Shown here in pieces: positions 34,927 to 46,426 of a stretch of 64,000 bases of DNA (position 1 is its first letter; every line of letters begins with the position of its first letter). Source of the stretch: Xenopus tropicalis (taxonomy: Eukaryota; Chordata; Amphibia; Anura; Pipidae); NCBI RefSeq assembly GCF_000004195.4, contig NC_030681.2, forward strand, positions 26,612,982-26,676,981, read 5' to 3'. The notes beneath the pieces were generated by a model. The model worked only from the letters and a program-made list of their open reading frames with translations, ran no database searches and was not told the DNA's origin. Both the position numbers and the translations under genes were made by a program.

Positions 34927-35863
34927 AGGATTTGCCAGACTTCTTTCTATGTGTCTCTATCTCTCTCTACAGGACCAGCCAGAACCTTTTATAACCCCCT
35001 CCCCCCCACCCCAGGAACAATCAGACTGCTGTAGGTAAAGATAAAATAAACTATAGCTTTAGCTACCTTATCCTTAAGTCTTATAACATTAATTTCAGCT
35101 GCCCCCCCTTTGTTTCTCGGTGCATATTGTGTGACTTTCTAGATATTGTATAAGGATGCCCAAGGGGAATTTGTTGGGGCACAAGGCACAATACAATCCA
35201 CTCCTGGCTGAATTTCCTTTATTAATAATTTCCAGTAATTGCAGTATTCTCTTCTAAAAATGCTCTCTGACAATTTCTCTCTTTTTGAGATCTATAATTT
35301 ATATGCAGAGAAATTCTGCCTACCAGCTACTGCATAAATGAAAATTCTGTTATTTAACAATAATGACTTCTCATTTATTTTAAAGAAACGTTGCAGTTGC
35401 ACTGCATTCCTTCCTACAGTATCAAATATCAAATTGATAGGTGGTAGTTTGTGTTTACATCTTTTACTTTAATTTCCTTATATTTTTATTGAAGCATAAA
35501 CTGCCTAGATGTTTTCATACATATGCCCAGTGTTACAATGACCGGAACTGAAAGTAAAATGGAGCAGAAATCAGTGATAGCTGGCACAAGGAAAGAGTAA
35601 GGTTTTCAGATAAGTAATAAATAAACTAATTCCCTATGATTTGTTGGGGCGAGCTTTTAAGTTGTTGGCACTTCTTCCTTGAACTTCCTTTCCATATTCC
35701 AACACTACATTGCCATTACATAGAGAAAGCAACCTTCTAGTTGATCCTCTGCCCCACCCAGACCAAACCCTGTCCCACCGAGGTCACACCCTTTTACACC
35801 TAGGCCAACTCCATCCTTTGAAAATAAGCCCTTGTCAACATTTCTGTAGATAGAAAATTAGCA
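34927..35863. other. No gene seen
   Basis: AT-rich with C-runs at 35000-35010 and 35104-35110. Nothing I can support. Confidence 0.3.
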
Positions 35864-37180
35864 GTTACATAGTTACATAGGGTTGAAAAAAGACCAGAGT
35901 CCATCTAGTTCAACCCTTCCAAGTAAACCCTGCACACACAAATCTATACTGACCCATCTATCCACTCACATACAGACCCACACTGACCTATCTATCCACT
36001 CATATACAGACCCATACTGACCTATCTATCCACTCACATACAGACCCATACTGACCTATCTATCCACTCACATACAGACCCACACTGACCTATCTATCCA
36101 CTCACATACAGACCCATACTGACCTATCTATACACTCACATACAGACCCATACTGACCTATCTATCCACTTACATACAGACCCACACTGACCTATCTATC
36201 CACTCACATACAGACCCATACTGACCTATCTATCCACTCACATACAGACCCATACTGACCTATCTATCCACTCACATACAGACCCATACTGACCTATCTA
36301 TCCACTCACATACAGACCCACACTGACCTATCTATCCACTCACATACAGACCCATACTGACCTATCTATCCACTCACATACAGACCCATACTGACCTATC
36401 TATACACTCACATACAGACCCATACTGACCCATCTATCCACTCACATACAGACCCATACTGACCTATCTATCCACTCACATACAGACCCATACTGACCTA
36501 TCCACTCACATACAGACCCATACTGACCTATCTATCCACTCACATAAAGACCCATACTGACCTATCTATCCACTCACATACAGACCCATACTGACCTATC
36601 TATACACTCATATACAGACCCATACTGACCCATCTATCCACTCACATACAGACCCATACTGACCTATCTATCCACTCACATACAGACCCATACTGACCTA
36701 TCTATCCACTCACATACAGACCCATACTGACCTATCTATACACTCACATACAGACCCACACTGACCTATCTATCCACTCACATACAGACCCATACTGACC
36801 TATCTATACACTCATATACAGACCCATACTGACCCATCTATCCACTCACATACAGACCCATACTGACCTATCTATCCACTCACATACAGACCCATACTGA
36901 CCTATCTATCCACTCACATAGAGACCCATACTGACCTATCTATCCACTCACATTCATAAACTATATATACAAACATCAATACTAACTGTAGATATTAGTA
37001 TCACAATAGCCTTGGATACTGTGCTTGTTCAAGAACTCATCCAGGCCCCTCTTATAGGCATTAACAGAATCTGCCATTACAACATCACTAGGAAGGGCAT
37101 TCCCCAACCTTAGTGCCCTCACTGTGAAAAACCCACGGTAAAACTGTGGAGGCTTCTTACTGGCTATCACCGCGTATTGA
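35864..37180 (-). pseudogene. 3' end of a CR1/Rex1-like LINE, minus strand
   Basis: Minus-strand translation from about 37135 down to 36985 gives FYRGFFTVRALRLGNALPSD, VMADSVNAYKRGLDEFL and a stop, the C-terminal box that many CR1/L2/Rex1-type reverse-transcriptase proteins end with (FF..R....WN.LP..VV.A.SVN.FK..LD). The W of the usual WN is G here. The 3' UTR follows, greatly lengthened by a 34-bp array. The element terminates in GGGTTGAACTAGATGGACTC and two TATGTAAC repeats (35864-35881), like the short tandem tails of CR1-type LINEs. Only the end of the element is present, as usual for 5'-truncated copies. Confidence 0.75.
35948..36952. repeat. 34-bp minisatellite in the LINE 3' UTR, about 29 units
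   Basis: Unit is TCCACTCACATACAGACCCATACTGACCTATCTA without the last letters varying much. The period measured between TCCACT starts is 34. Variants include CACACTGACC, TATACACTCATAT and one unit lacking TCTA near 36500. A six-unit block beginning TATACACTCA...CTGACCCATCTATCC recurs at 36401, 36601 and 36805, that is every 204 bases (200 where the 4-base loss lies). Confidence 0.95.
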
Positions 37181-37313
37181 ACAAGGTAAGTTAAAAGAAA
37201 GTAGCTGCAGGACAGTGTTTGCTCCTTGCTTTTGCTTTTTTCTGTATAGAATCTGAAGAGTGTGCAAAAACAGGTACAAATTATGACTAATGCAGTTAAC
37301 CATGGCAACACGC

Positions 37314-37315
37314 TG

Positions 37316-37341
<26 letters not shown>
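37314..37341. repeat. Poly(T) tract
   Basis: About 26 T on the plus strand. Could be the poly(A) of a minus-strand retrocopy, but nothing to its right reads as such. Confidence 0.9.
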
Positions 37342-37347
<6 letters not shown>

Positions 37348-37867
37348 TTCCAAATGCAATCAGCTAAAGTAAGTTGCTTATTGGTGGCTCTGGGTTACAG
37401 CACTGTTTTAACCTGTGTAGTAAATGGGTCCTTAAACAATACTGACATCACCCTAAAGGTAATGCTAAGAGATGTTTGGACCACGGTGGTAGGCAAAATG
37501 CCCATCTACCTGTCAACACTACACATATTACTCTATGGGAAATGCTGTTCCTGGGGCATTCTGTAGTTAGATATGCCTGCCCCTCCTTACCTTATATATG
37601 TATAATAGAGCCAGAGCATATGGGACAAGAGAGTGAAGATGGTCATTTAGAAGATCTGTTTGTTTGCAGACCTACTGTAGGTGTTGTTCCAGATATGACT
37701 GATCTGACAGCCTGTATGATGCTTATAATTGCTTTATCAAAGGGATCTAGTTAAATACTAATTTGCTAATTAGAGGCAGTTGTCTTTTTTAGTAACTACG
37801 ACAAGTAGCTGCTACTAGTAGCTCTGTGTGTCTTCACCCTTAGGAAGGTGACAGATGGGGAGATTAG
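37342..37867. other. No gene seen
   Basis: Two overlapping plus frames of 70 and 92 codons, with no motif. 37840-37866 (GGTGACAGATGGGGAGATTAG) recalls the AGGGCTCTGGCACATGGGGAG element end. Confidence 0.3.
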
Positions 37868-38180
37868 TGATATTCAGAGACAATTTGGTTTTTCAGTTAT
37901 TTAGCTGTTTGTTTAGCAGCTCTTCAGTTTAGTATTTTAGCAGCTCTCTGGTTGCTAGGGTCTTATTTACCCTAACAACCGGGCAATGGTTTATACAGAG
38001 CAAGAGTTTTTTGGCTGCTGGGGTCAGCGACCCCCATTTAAAAGCTGGAAAGAGGCAGAAGAGGAAGGCAAATAATTTAAAAACTATAAGAAATAAATAA
38101 AGACCAGTTGCAAAGTTAGTAGTAGTAGGACATTCTATAACATACTAAAAGTTCACTTAAAGGTGAACCACCCCTTTTGA
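37868..38180 (+). mobile_element. Kolobok-like element, right end GGTGAACCACCCCTTT
   Basis: Contains CAGAGACAATTTGG, CAGCAGCTCTTCAG, GGTTGCTAGGG, ATAAGAAATAAATAAAGACC, CTATAACATACTAAAAGTT and the terminal GGTGAACCACCCCTTTTGA. The last is one base from the expected TTAA. Same family as 27860-28245 and 52862-52980. Confidence 0.65.
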
Positions 38181-38849
38181 AGGCTCCCGGGCACATTTAC
38201 ATTGCCAATAAAATATACCCTGTGTGGGTATCTTTTCTGCCAGGCTAAATCTCTGTCCCACTAAAAATGGATCAGCCAAAATGGTGGGTGGTGTTTAGGA
38301 GACACACTTTGGATACTGGATGGGGGGGGGCAGCTGAGGAAGACATAGAAGAATGAAGGAACACCACACTGGTTTCAACTCTTGTGTTTGTACAAAGAAT
38401 AGCCCAGGTAGATGGCAGCATTTTGTATAAAGCAGAATATTTAAACACAGCAAAGTAGAAGTCATAAAAAGGAAATAAAATAAAGCAATGGCATTTTCTG
38501 ATAAGGAGGAGATTTAACATTCTTATGACCTACGTCAACATCAAACCTGATTTATTGGTTTAAAAAAAATTGGCAGACACAGCAATGCTCATATCTTTAC
38601 TGGCTGTTTGATATACAGCGCAGACTATAAATTATGTGAGAAGCCCTCAGACAATTTGTTTTAAACAGAACTAAGTTTATTTACCAACTTTTTACTTTTT
38701 CAAATGTTTTTATAACTTGCACCTATGCTATCCCTAATCCCTGAATATAGCACTGCCAAATGCAGGCAGCATTAAATTCATGGAGGGAATACAGGTCTCC
38801 CCCAAAGTGACTGATAGGGTGCAAAGGAAAAAAACCTTTCATTGCCCCA
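38181..38849. other. No gene seen
   Basis: A G-run stands at 38322-38331. No repeat family or coding signal that I can support. Confidence 0.3.
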
Positions 38850-39250
38850 AAGGACAATGAAAGGTTAATATAAATTAAAAGTAAGTCTAAAGGCATTCTT
38901 TTTAAGTACTTACTGCATATCTAAATTCCCAGATCCCTGCTTGCTTCTCTGAGATATGGTGCTGGCAGCCTACAGCAGTGTGAAGCCTACAGTGACATCA
39001 CTGAAATCTCTCTCCCCTTCCTGTAGGTGCCAGCGGCAGCCTTCCTATTCTCTGAGCATGTGTGTAACTTGATCCTGTCTCCTGTTCTGAGCTACACATG
39101 CCCACCAGCCAATCAGAAGCGGATCTGGCAGAGGGGAGGGGGGGGGAGGGAATGAAACACATGTGAGCCAAAAGTGTGGCGTTTTTACTAAACAATAGGA
39201 GGACTATTGGGCAGTATGCTTTTTAAATTTTGACTTGCATTCTCTTTTAA
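38850..39250. mobile_element. Kolobok/T2-like element, eroded left end
   Basis: ACAATGAAAGGTTAATATAA...AGTAAGTCTAAAGGCATTC on the left and TTTTTAAATTTTGACTTGCATTCTCTTTTAA on the right. The right end TCTCTTTTAA fits a decayed CTCCTTTAA terminus with TTAA. The interior is GC-richer, with a G-run at 39138-39149. Confidence 0.55.
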
Positions 39251-40253
39251 GAGATAAGCCAGGTTCTACCCTGATACATATGCATTGCTGTGCAGTGAAA
39301 AGATCAACTCTTATATTTTATATTGTATTTTATATATGATACTGAGGATGAAGATATAATATACCATAGCTTCCTACCATGAGTCCAGCAGAAAAGCTAA
39401 GCTGTCGCACTGAATGGAAGTCTCCCTTGGCTGAATTCTCCCTGACACTTATCCATACCGACTACATGCGCCCAAACCGTTCCTACATTCATTTGTTTCC
39501 AGCAGAGCAGTTACAAAATGAAAACATGCCCAGGTCAAGTATCGCCACGCCTGAGCTGCTATAGGAAGCAAAGCTTTGCTGACAACGTTTGATGTTCTAT
39601 GAACGTAACACAATCAGCAAAAGAATTCTCACTGAAAATTTTTAAAGAAAAAAACATAAAATAACAGTTGCACAGTTGGAAAATATCATTTGATTGCAGT
39701 TGTGCATAGCACTATCTATATCTACTTAGCTTCTATGGCACAGAAGGGATCCCAAAATACTTGCCTTTTACTCGTATGAATGAAGGAGAGGCTGCAAATT
39801 TTCTCTATGCACAATCCAGTCCCCATGGGATCCGAGGACAGGCTGATCCTGCTAGGCCTATACATACCGTACTATTATGTGCGACAGTATAGACCCATTC
39901 GACTAAACCACCATTTTTCACATATTCTTTAACTCTTTCAACACTCATTGTCCCAGTTAAAGATGATTGTTGCTGCATTTAATGGATAGTTCCAGCACAG
40001 TATTGTTACTGAGGGATTTCATTTATTGAATCTATGCAAACATAGAAATATATTGCCAATGGCACACTATAAGCATTTAACTATAAGGAGTATAAGAATG
40101 TACAATATAACTATAAGGATAGAATGTGCATGTCTACATTTGCTCACAATACTTGCTTCTTACTTACCCTTGTGGGTGGCTGCCAGCAAGGTAGGGTTTG
40201 ACCAACCTTATAAATAAGACAACCACATCAAATTGTTTATTGTGTCAATGGCC
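39251..40253. other. No gene recognised; 61-codon frame at 39379-39564
   Basis: The frame starts at CTACCATGAG and reads MSPAEKLSCRTEWKSPLAEF and onward without any family resemblance I know. No splice sites or polyadenylation signal tie it to a transcript. Most likely chance. Confidence 0.25.
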
Positions 40254-40584
40254 TTAAGCTGGCTATACACGCACCGATAATATTGTACGAAACCTCGCTT
40301 CGTACGATATTCGGTGCATGTATGGCAAGTCGGCGAGTTGACCGGTATCGCAGGAGGCTGCGGATATCGGTCGACTCGCCAATTGGCCAGGTCAAAAGAT
40401 TTTGACCTGAGCAAAATCTGCCGTCAGGGCTGAATCGGCAGAAGGAGGTAGAAATCCTATTGTTTCTACCTCCTTACAGTATCTGCCGTTTCAGCCCTGA
40501 AGGTTAGTGGCGGGTCTGACGATCTTTCGTGCGACCGATGTTCGCACGAAAGATCGCAGATCGCCACGTGTGTGGCCACCTTTA
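40254..40584. mobile_element. Palindromic MITE, GGTGGCCATACACG ends
   Basis: Left TTAAGCTGGCTATACACGCA, right CGTGTGTGGCCACCTTTA. Inverted internal blocks include GTACGAAACCTCGCTTCGTAC, CGATATCG-like words, and a central AGGAGGTAGAAATCCTATTG/TTTCTACCTCCTT hairpin. Very CpG-rich and free of tandem expansion. Confidence 0.85.
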
Positions 40585-41510
40585 GTCCTACATCAGGTAA
40601 TCTAAGGAGAGGGAGGTTTGCATACACCCCCACATATAATACTTATACATAGGATCAAATCATCTGTCCCATATTGACTATTTATAAGACAGCCCAGAAG
40701 CCTGGGCCATATAAGTTAGTATGGCATTTTGTCAAACAGTTCCTATATCACAATGAAATTGGGCAAGGTTTCATTAGATCCCTTGAAAGGAATTGATATA
40801 GATAACATGTAAAATTCTATGACTTAATAGCTTTACACTGTTGGTAACACAGAAAATAGTTCATGTTGCCTAGTGCTGTGAAATCCTATATAGCAAATGC
40901 TATAAGCCAATTAAGTAGAAAATGCTTGCTCTGTAGTTCAGTGTGTGCCATATAAACACTAATTTACAATGAAAGGGTTATTGGATATTCTAATTAACAG
41001 CATCAACAGATTCTATTAGGACTCGGCCTGTATGGGAAATTCTTTCCAGCTATAAGTTATCTGTTTTGCGTAAGCAAAGTGATATAATTGTCTCGTGAGG
41101 ATAGCGCCTCTGGTCCGAGGATTCTATCTGCTTATGTGTGCTCCATTGCCTCATTAATCACAGCTGGTCTTGACATTTAACGTGTGCCAATGCCTCATTC
41201 TAGCCGGGTAAATCAGATGCAGGGAGGATGTCACAGCGTTATTTTAATTTGCTACTAGCTCCTGTCTGGATTTTTTCCCTAAAGGGAAACATGATGGGAA
41301 CTTCTAGTAAATTCCCTTGATTCGGTGCTGATGGCTTCTGTTGAGTGTTATGGGGCCCATGGGACTTACTGATGGACTCTCATGGCTCTCAGAGTTCCCT
41401 GCTCCACTTCTAAGTTGCATTTTTCATCCCATTACATTAAATAAAAGTAGTGCATTGTCACAGTAGTAGCATCATTGTCTTATAGGTCTTATCCAGGGTC
41501 TGAGGTGCAA
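40585..41510. other. Non-repetitive stretch; possible conserved element at 41060-41300
   Basis: 41060-41300 is repeat-free with CGTAAGCAAAGTGATATAA, CCTCATTAATCACAGCTGG and TTATTTTAATTTGC words, the kind of mixture seen in vertebrate conserved enhancers. Not aligned. Confidence 0.3.
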
Positions 41511-41683
41511 TGGGCTCATTTATCAACCCTGGGCAAATTTGCCCATGGGCAGTATCCTATAGCAACCAATCAGTGATTGGCTTTTTTCAGCCAGCTACAG
41601 GTAGAATAATGAGTGCAAAAATTTGTTTGGTTTACATGGGTTACTCCCACAGACAAATGTGCCCAGTGTTGATAAATGACCCA
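41511..41683. mobile_element. Palindromic MITE, TGGGCTCATTTATCAAC ends
   Basis: TGGGCTCATTTATCAACCCT at the left and GTGTTGATAAATGACCCA at the right, with GGGCAAATTTGCCC and CCAATCAGTGATTGG inside. Inverted ends extend about 30 bases. Confidence 0.8.
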
Positions 41684-43092
41684 CAGCTCCTAATGATACT
41701 GTCCCTAGTGGAAAATTATGAACAGTTTTTCATTTGTGCTAACAATTTGTCCTGTGCGCCAATCTAGTTTTTGTGACCCTGTCATCTGCGCCGGAGTGCT
41801 GGATATGTAATAACGCTGCTTACTGAGAAAGCCATTGAGGGCCCTTTACTAGGTGCAATCCAGCATGATTTTTGAACTTTGCCCAGTATGCACTGCATGT
41901 AGAACAATTGCTGCTGGTCTCTGTGCTCCAAAACAGAGTGGAAATATCTGTATTCTCCTGATGAATTCAGCAGACCTGCATTTGGCAGCACTGTATTTAT
42001 GATGGATACGTGGGTGGGGGAAAGGCACATAGATATCTTCCATCTAATCCCTCCCCTAACTTGGTTCTCATTCAGACATGTTAGTTAGGGACCTCCAGTG
42101 GGCATAGGTTGCTGTGAGGCCCTGTACCTACCTCCTGCCATAAGGTCAAGGCTGCCTTGTGCGCCATGTTTTTTATCCACCACTAGGGGCAGAGTGCAGC
42201 CTTCCAGAAGTGCGCTTTTGCTCTTGATTAGTGCTCTTGCGCTTCCCTCTGAGCTCTACATACATGACCCCTATTACACATGTGCCACAAAAACTATGCC
42301 ACCTTCAACCGTGTACATTAATCTAGACACTGAATTAAACATTCCACTGTAAACCACAAGCACTGTCTGTAGATTCAGTGACCCCAGAAACCTGCTAGCA
42401 TTTTAATTTCTAGACTGAAAAGCAGAAAAGCCGGAAAGCAAATACCTGAAAATCAGCTGCATATGATCAGAACAAAGTTACTAAATATTCATGAAAGTTA
42501 ATTTTAGGGTAAACTGTCCCCCTAAATGATTTCTAAATGCTGGATGCTAATGAGTGTACCTAGCAAGAAGCATTAGTATACAACATTCTAAATGACACAA
42601 TATTCACAATATCGCCATAGCTAAAGGCTTGTAGATCTGCAAACACAGAGACATAGATGTGACAATGGCCCCTATCATTTTCATAGAATTCCGCCTCTGT
42701 CTCCCCAAAGGGCAGTGTGGCTCATCTGGGTTTGTTCCGCTGCTCCTTTGTGCCACAGTGTAAAGCGTTGCCCTTTGTCCTTACCCTAACAGTGTTCTTA
42801 GCTGCCCAATATTTTGAACAGCTCATATTTTCTGCTTTCTTCACATGACTAAATTATTCCTCTGCCCTGTCACAATGAATTCTGTCATGCTCTGCCAGCC
42901 TGCACGCTGTAATATTACTGAGGGGAATGAGCTTCCTACCTACACCTCCCCTGGTTATCTCCCTGCTGCCCACACGCCTTACTAAAGGAAGATATCCCCA
43001 GGAGGATATAAGAGAGAAAATGGCAGTCAAGGAAGTTGTTTGTGAAGCCCAGCAATGAAAAAATAGGATTACTAATTATTATTATTAACTTG
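41684..43092. other. No gene seen; about 1.4 kb
   Basis: Minus frames at 41782-42043 and the plus frame at 42098-42352 lack motifs. Repeat-poor single-copy-like DNA. Confidence 0.35.
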
Positions 43093-43240
43093 TATTTATA
43101 AAGTGCCAACATATTCCACACCACTGTACAATAAATAGGTAGATACATTCAACATACAGAATTACATACAAAAACAACCAATAATCAATACAAAAGATAA
43201 AGAGGGCGCTGCCCAAACAAGCCTATATTTTAGTACAGCC
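43093..43240 (-). mobile_element. V-domain SINE 3' part, minus strand
   Basis: TATTTATAAAGTGCCAACAT, TCCACACCACTGTACAATA and GGGCGCTGCCCAAACAAGCC are the reverse of the AATATGTTGGCGC...TACAGCGCTG tail of the SINE. The tRNA-like head is missing. Confidence 0.65.
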
Positions 43241-44933
43241 CTGCATATCTAGACATATAGTATAGTTTATTCTAAGGCCCACCATATTATTCTAGAGTTA
43301 ATAACAGAAGGTGAACATGGGCATAATTTTGCAGCTGATTAGTAGATTTCAAAATCTCAGGGATTTGTTCAAGGGTCCCCCACAAAAACATAATGTTGTC
43401 TGGAAAAATTTAGTGGAGTTGAGGGTCAGACTTGGCTGGCAAGAAACCGGGAAAAAACCCGGTGGGCCCTGCTGACCCAGACCTGATCCAAAGCATTGGT
43501 GTTGCCCCTTACCTCCCTAAGTTAAGTATAAAGTACCTACGATGGGAGGAGTTGAACGCCTGGCAGGGGCCCCTGGGGTGGCCCTTATGGTGTCATATAA
43601 AAAAATACAGTGCTTAGTTAATACCAATGCATGCAAGCACTATGTGCACTAATGCTGTATAATACATTTCACACTTGTACATGGTCTCCCTGCAGAGCTC
43701 CTGTGCTCCACATTAAATGGTAAGGGTGTCCAATATAAGCCCTCATCACCTAACCACTACCATGCCATCCCACTTAGCACCTTAGCACCATGCCATCAGC
43801 CCCCACACTCAGCAACAAGCACAACAGCCCTCTCAATGCCTCACTGCACTGGTGTTCCAGGCTGCAATTGCAGAAGAAGTATAAGCCTAGGTTCCTAGCG
43901 GTCCCCCACCATTTTGTGCTAGGCACACAGAGGCAGGTCAAGCCTCCCAGGTGCCCTAGGCAACCTGGCCAGTCACCTTGACCTTGACCTTGAAGGTGAC
44001 AAGTGGCAGGGGCGGGGGCAAAAGAAGGGGTAGGCAGAAAAAGTGGTACCTGCCTAGTACCCCCCCCCCCCCCCCAGCTGCCTCTTCTGCCTGCCCCTAG
44101 TTCCAGTCCTGCATTTGAATGTGTACTGAAAATCTGTCCCATGGAGTTGTACAGGGCTCTGGATACAGTATATCTTGTATTATAAATATATATACTATTA
44201 TTTATAAATTATTGTATTGCACAGCAAACAAAACCCCACTTATTCATAGAGGCTTCTGCTTATGAGTGTCAAACAATATTGGTAAATATTACATAATACA
44301 TAATTTGTACATGGCTCATTTCTCTATCATTGTCACTCAGTTGCCCCATTGATTAATGTCAGCGTCTTGATTTGGGAACTGACAGAACATAAATAGTTTC
44401 CCTCTGCAGAAGAAGCAAGATGCATTTCATTTTAATCAATACAGAAAGTGCTTTGGATTGTACAGGAAGAGTAAACAAGCTCACTGCAAGGCAGAGAAGG
44501 GCCCCAATGAATGATCATTATTTAAGCTCTGTTGGCCTTGGGCATATACTGCTGAAGTGAGGGTACAGGGATCTAAAAGGAACACTGAGACTTGTTGGCC
44601 ACTCAACAAAATATTTTCTCCATCCACTCTACTTATTTGCCTTCACCATCACACCTTGTCTCTCAAGCCACTTATCATTCCTAAAAAGTATCCTTTAATT
44701 AATTGTTCTCTAAAAGCCCAGCCCTAGGCGGATAAGACTTACTGGGCCCCACTCTGTGGCATAACCAAGCCCGGCTGCCTCCCTCTGGGGTTCTGGTCAC
44801 AGTCTTGTTTGATGGGATTGTAATGTCACTGGCCACATTATATTTGTCACAACTGCAGCCAGCCAGAAACAAGTAGCTTGTGGATTGCTGATAATAAAGT
44901 CTGTGCTGGGCATGGGGCAGAAGGGTTGTCATA
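43241..44933. other. No gene; element debris and a tandem TGACCTTGACCTTGA site
   Basis: 43430-43580 (GTCAGACTTGGCTGGC ... CCCGGTGGGCCCTG, GGCAGGGGCCCCTGGGG) and 43930-44110 are old non-autonomous element fragments. A poly(C) run of about 16 lies at 44060-44076. At 43978-43993 TTGACCTTGACCTTGA gives two overlapping TCAAGGTCA sites on the minus strand. No exon found. Confidence 0.4.
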
Positions 44934-46426
44934 GTGTGCTATGAAATGCCTTTGGGACATACAGTAGTGTGTCATGAAATGTATAAAGAATATAGTGCCT
45001 TGAAATATTTAATGTCCTAGTGTGCCATGAAATGTTCGGAGGACATAGTGTCCCATGAAATGTTCGGAGGACATAGTGTGCCATGAAATGTTCAGAGGAC
45101 ATAGTGTCCCATGAAATGTTCGGAGGACATAGTGTGCCATGAAATGTTCAGAGGACATAGTGTCCCATGAAATGTTCGGAGGACATAGTGTCCCATGAAA
45201 TGTTCGGAGGACATAGTGTCCCATGAAATGTTCGGACGACATAGTGCGCCATGAAATGTTCGGAGGACATAGTGCGCCATGAAATGTTCGGAGGACATAG
45301 TGTCCCATGAAATGTTCGGAGGACATAGTGTCCCATGAAATGTTTGGAGGACATAGTGCGCCATGAAATGTTCGGAGGACATAGTGTCCCATGAAATGTT
45401 CGGAGGACATAGTGCCCCATGAAATGTTCGGACGACATAGTGCGCCATGAAATGTTCGGAGGACATAGTGCGCCATGAAATGTTCGGAGGACATAGTGCG
45501 CCATGAAATGTTCGGAGGACATAGTGTCCCATGAAATGTTCGGAGGACATAGTGTCCCATGAAATGTTCGGAGGACATAGTGCGCCATGAAATGTTCGCA
45601 GGACATAGTGTCCCATGAAATGTTCGGAGGACATAGTGCCCCATGAAATGTTCGGAGGACATAGTGCGCCATGAAATGTTCGGAGGACATAGTGTCCCAT
45701 GAAATGTTCGGAGGACATAGTGTCCCATGAAATGTTCGGAGGACATAGTGTCCCATGAAATGTTCGGAGGACATAGTGTCCCATGAAATGTTTGGAGGAC
45801 ATAGTGTCCCATGAAATGTTCGGAGGACATAGTGTCCCATGAAATGTTCGGAGGACATAGTGCGCCATGAAATGTTCGAGAGGACATAGTGTCCGCCATG
45901 AAATGTTCGGGAGGACATAGTGTCCCATGAATGTTCGGAGGACATAGTTGGGCCCATGAAATGTTCGGAGGACATAGTGTCCCATGAAATGTTCGGAGCG
46001 ACATAGTGTCCCATGAAATGTTCGGAGGACATAGTGCGCCATGAAATGTTTCGGAGGACATAGTGCGCCCATGAAATGTTCGGAGGACATAGTGTCCCAT
46101 GAAATGTTCGGAGGACATAGTGTCCATGAAATGTTCGGGACTAGTGACCATGAATGTTCGGGAAGTGTCCCATGAAATGTTCGGAGGACATAGTGTCCCA
46201 TGAAATGTTCGGAGGACATAGTGTCCCATGAAATGTTTGGAGGACATAGTGTCCCATGAAATGTTCGGAGGACATAGTGTCCCATGAAATGTTCGGAGGA
46301 CATAGTGTCCCATGAAATGTTTGGAGGACATAGTGCGCCATGAAATGTTTGGAGGACATAGTGCGCCATGAAATGTTTGGAGGACATAGTGCGCCATGAA
46401 ATGCTCGGAGGACATAGTGTGCCCTG
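44934..46426. repeat. 28-bp minisatellite, about 50 units
   Basis: Unit: GGACATAGTGTCCCATGAAATGTTCGGA in steps of 28. Variation is concentrated in the TCCC positions (TCCC, GCGCC, GTGCC, GCCCC). The left edge (44934-45030) has degenerate units such as TGTGCTATGAAATGCC. 45875-46170 has many one- and two-base indels absent elsewhere. Because 28 is not a multiple of three and no minus frame has a stop, one 28-residue repeat cycles through all three minus frames, giving frames of 468 and 495 codons. Confidence 0.97.

Noticed and set aside
35948..36952. CRISPR array (34-base repeats)
   Set aside because: No spacers; head-to-tail minisatellite inside a LINE.
36982..37311. 109-codon minus frame as a host gene
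   Set aside because: Its C-terminus is the standard end of a CR1/L2-type retrotransposon protein, followed by that element's 3' terminus.
45009..46426. CRISPR array (28-base repeats)
   Set aside because: Repeat length is CRISPR-like but units are directly adjacent with no unique spacers, and this is a vertebrate genome.
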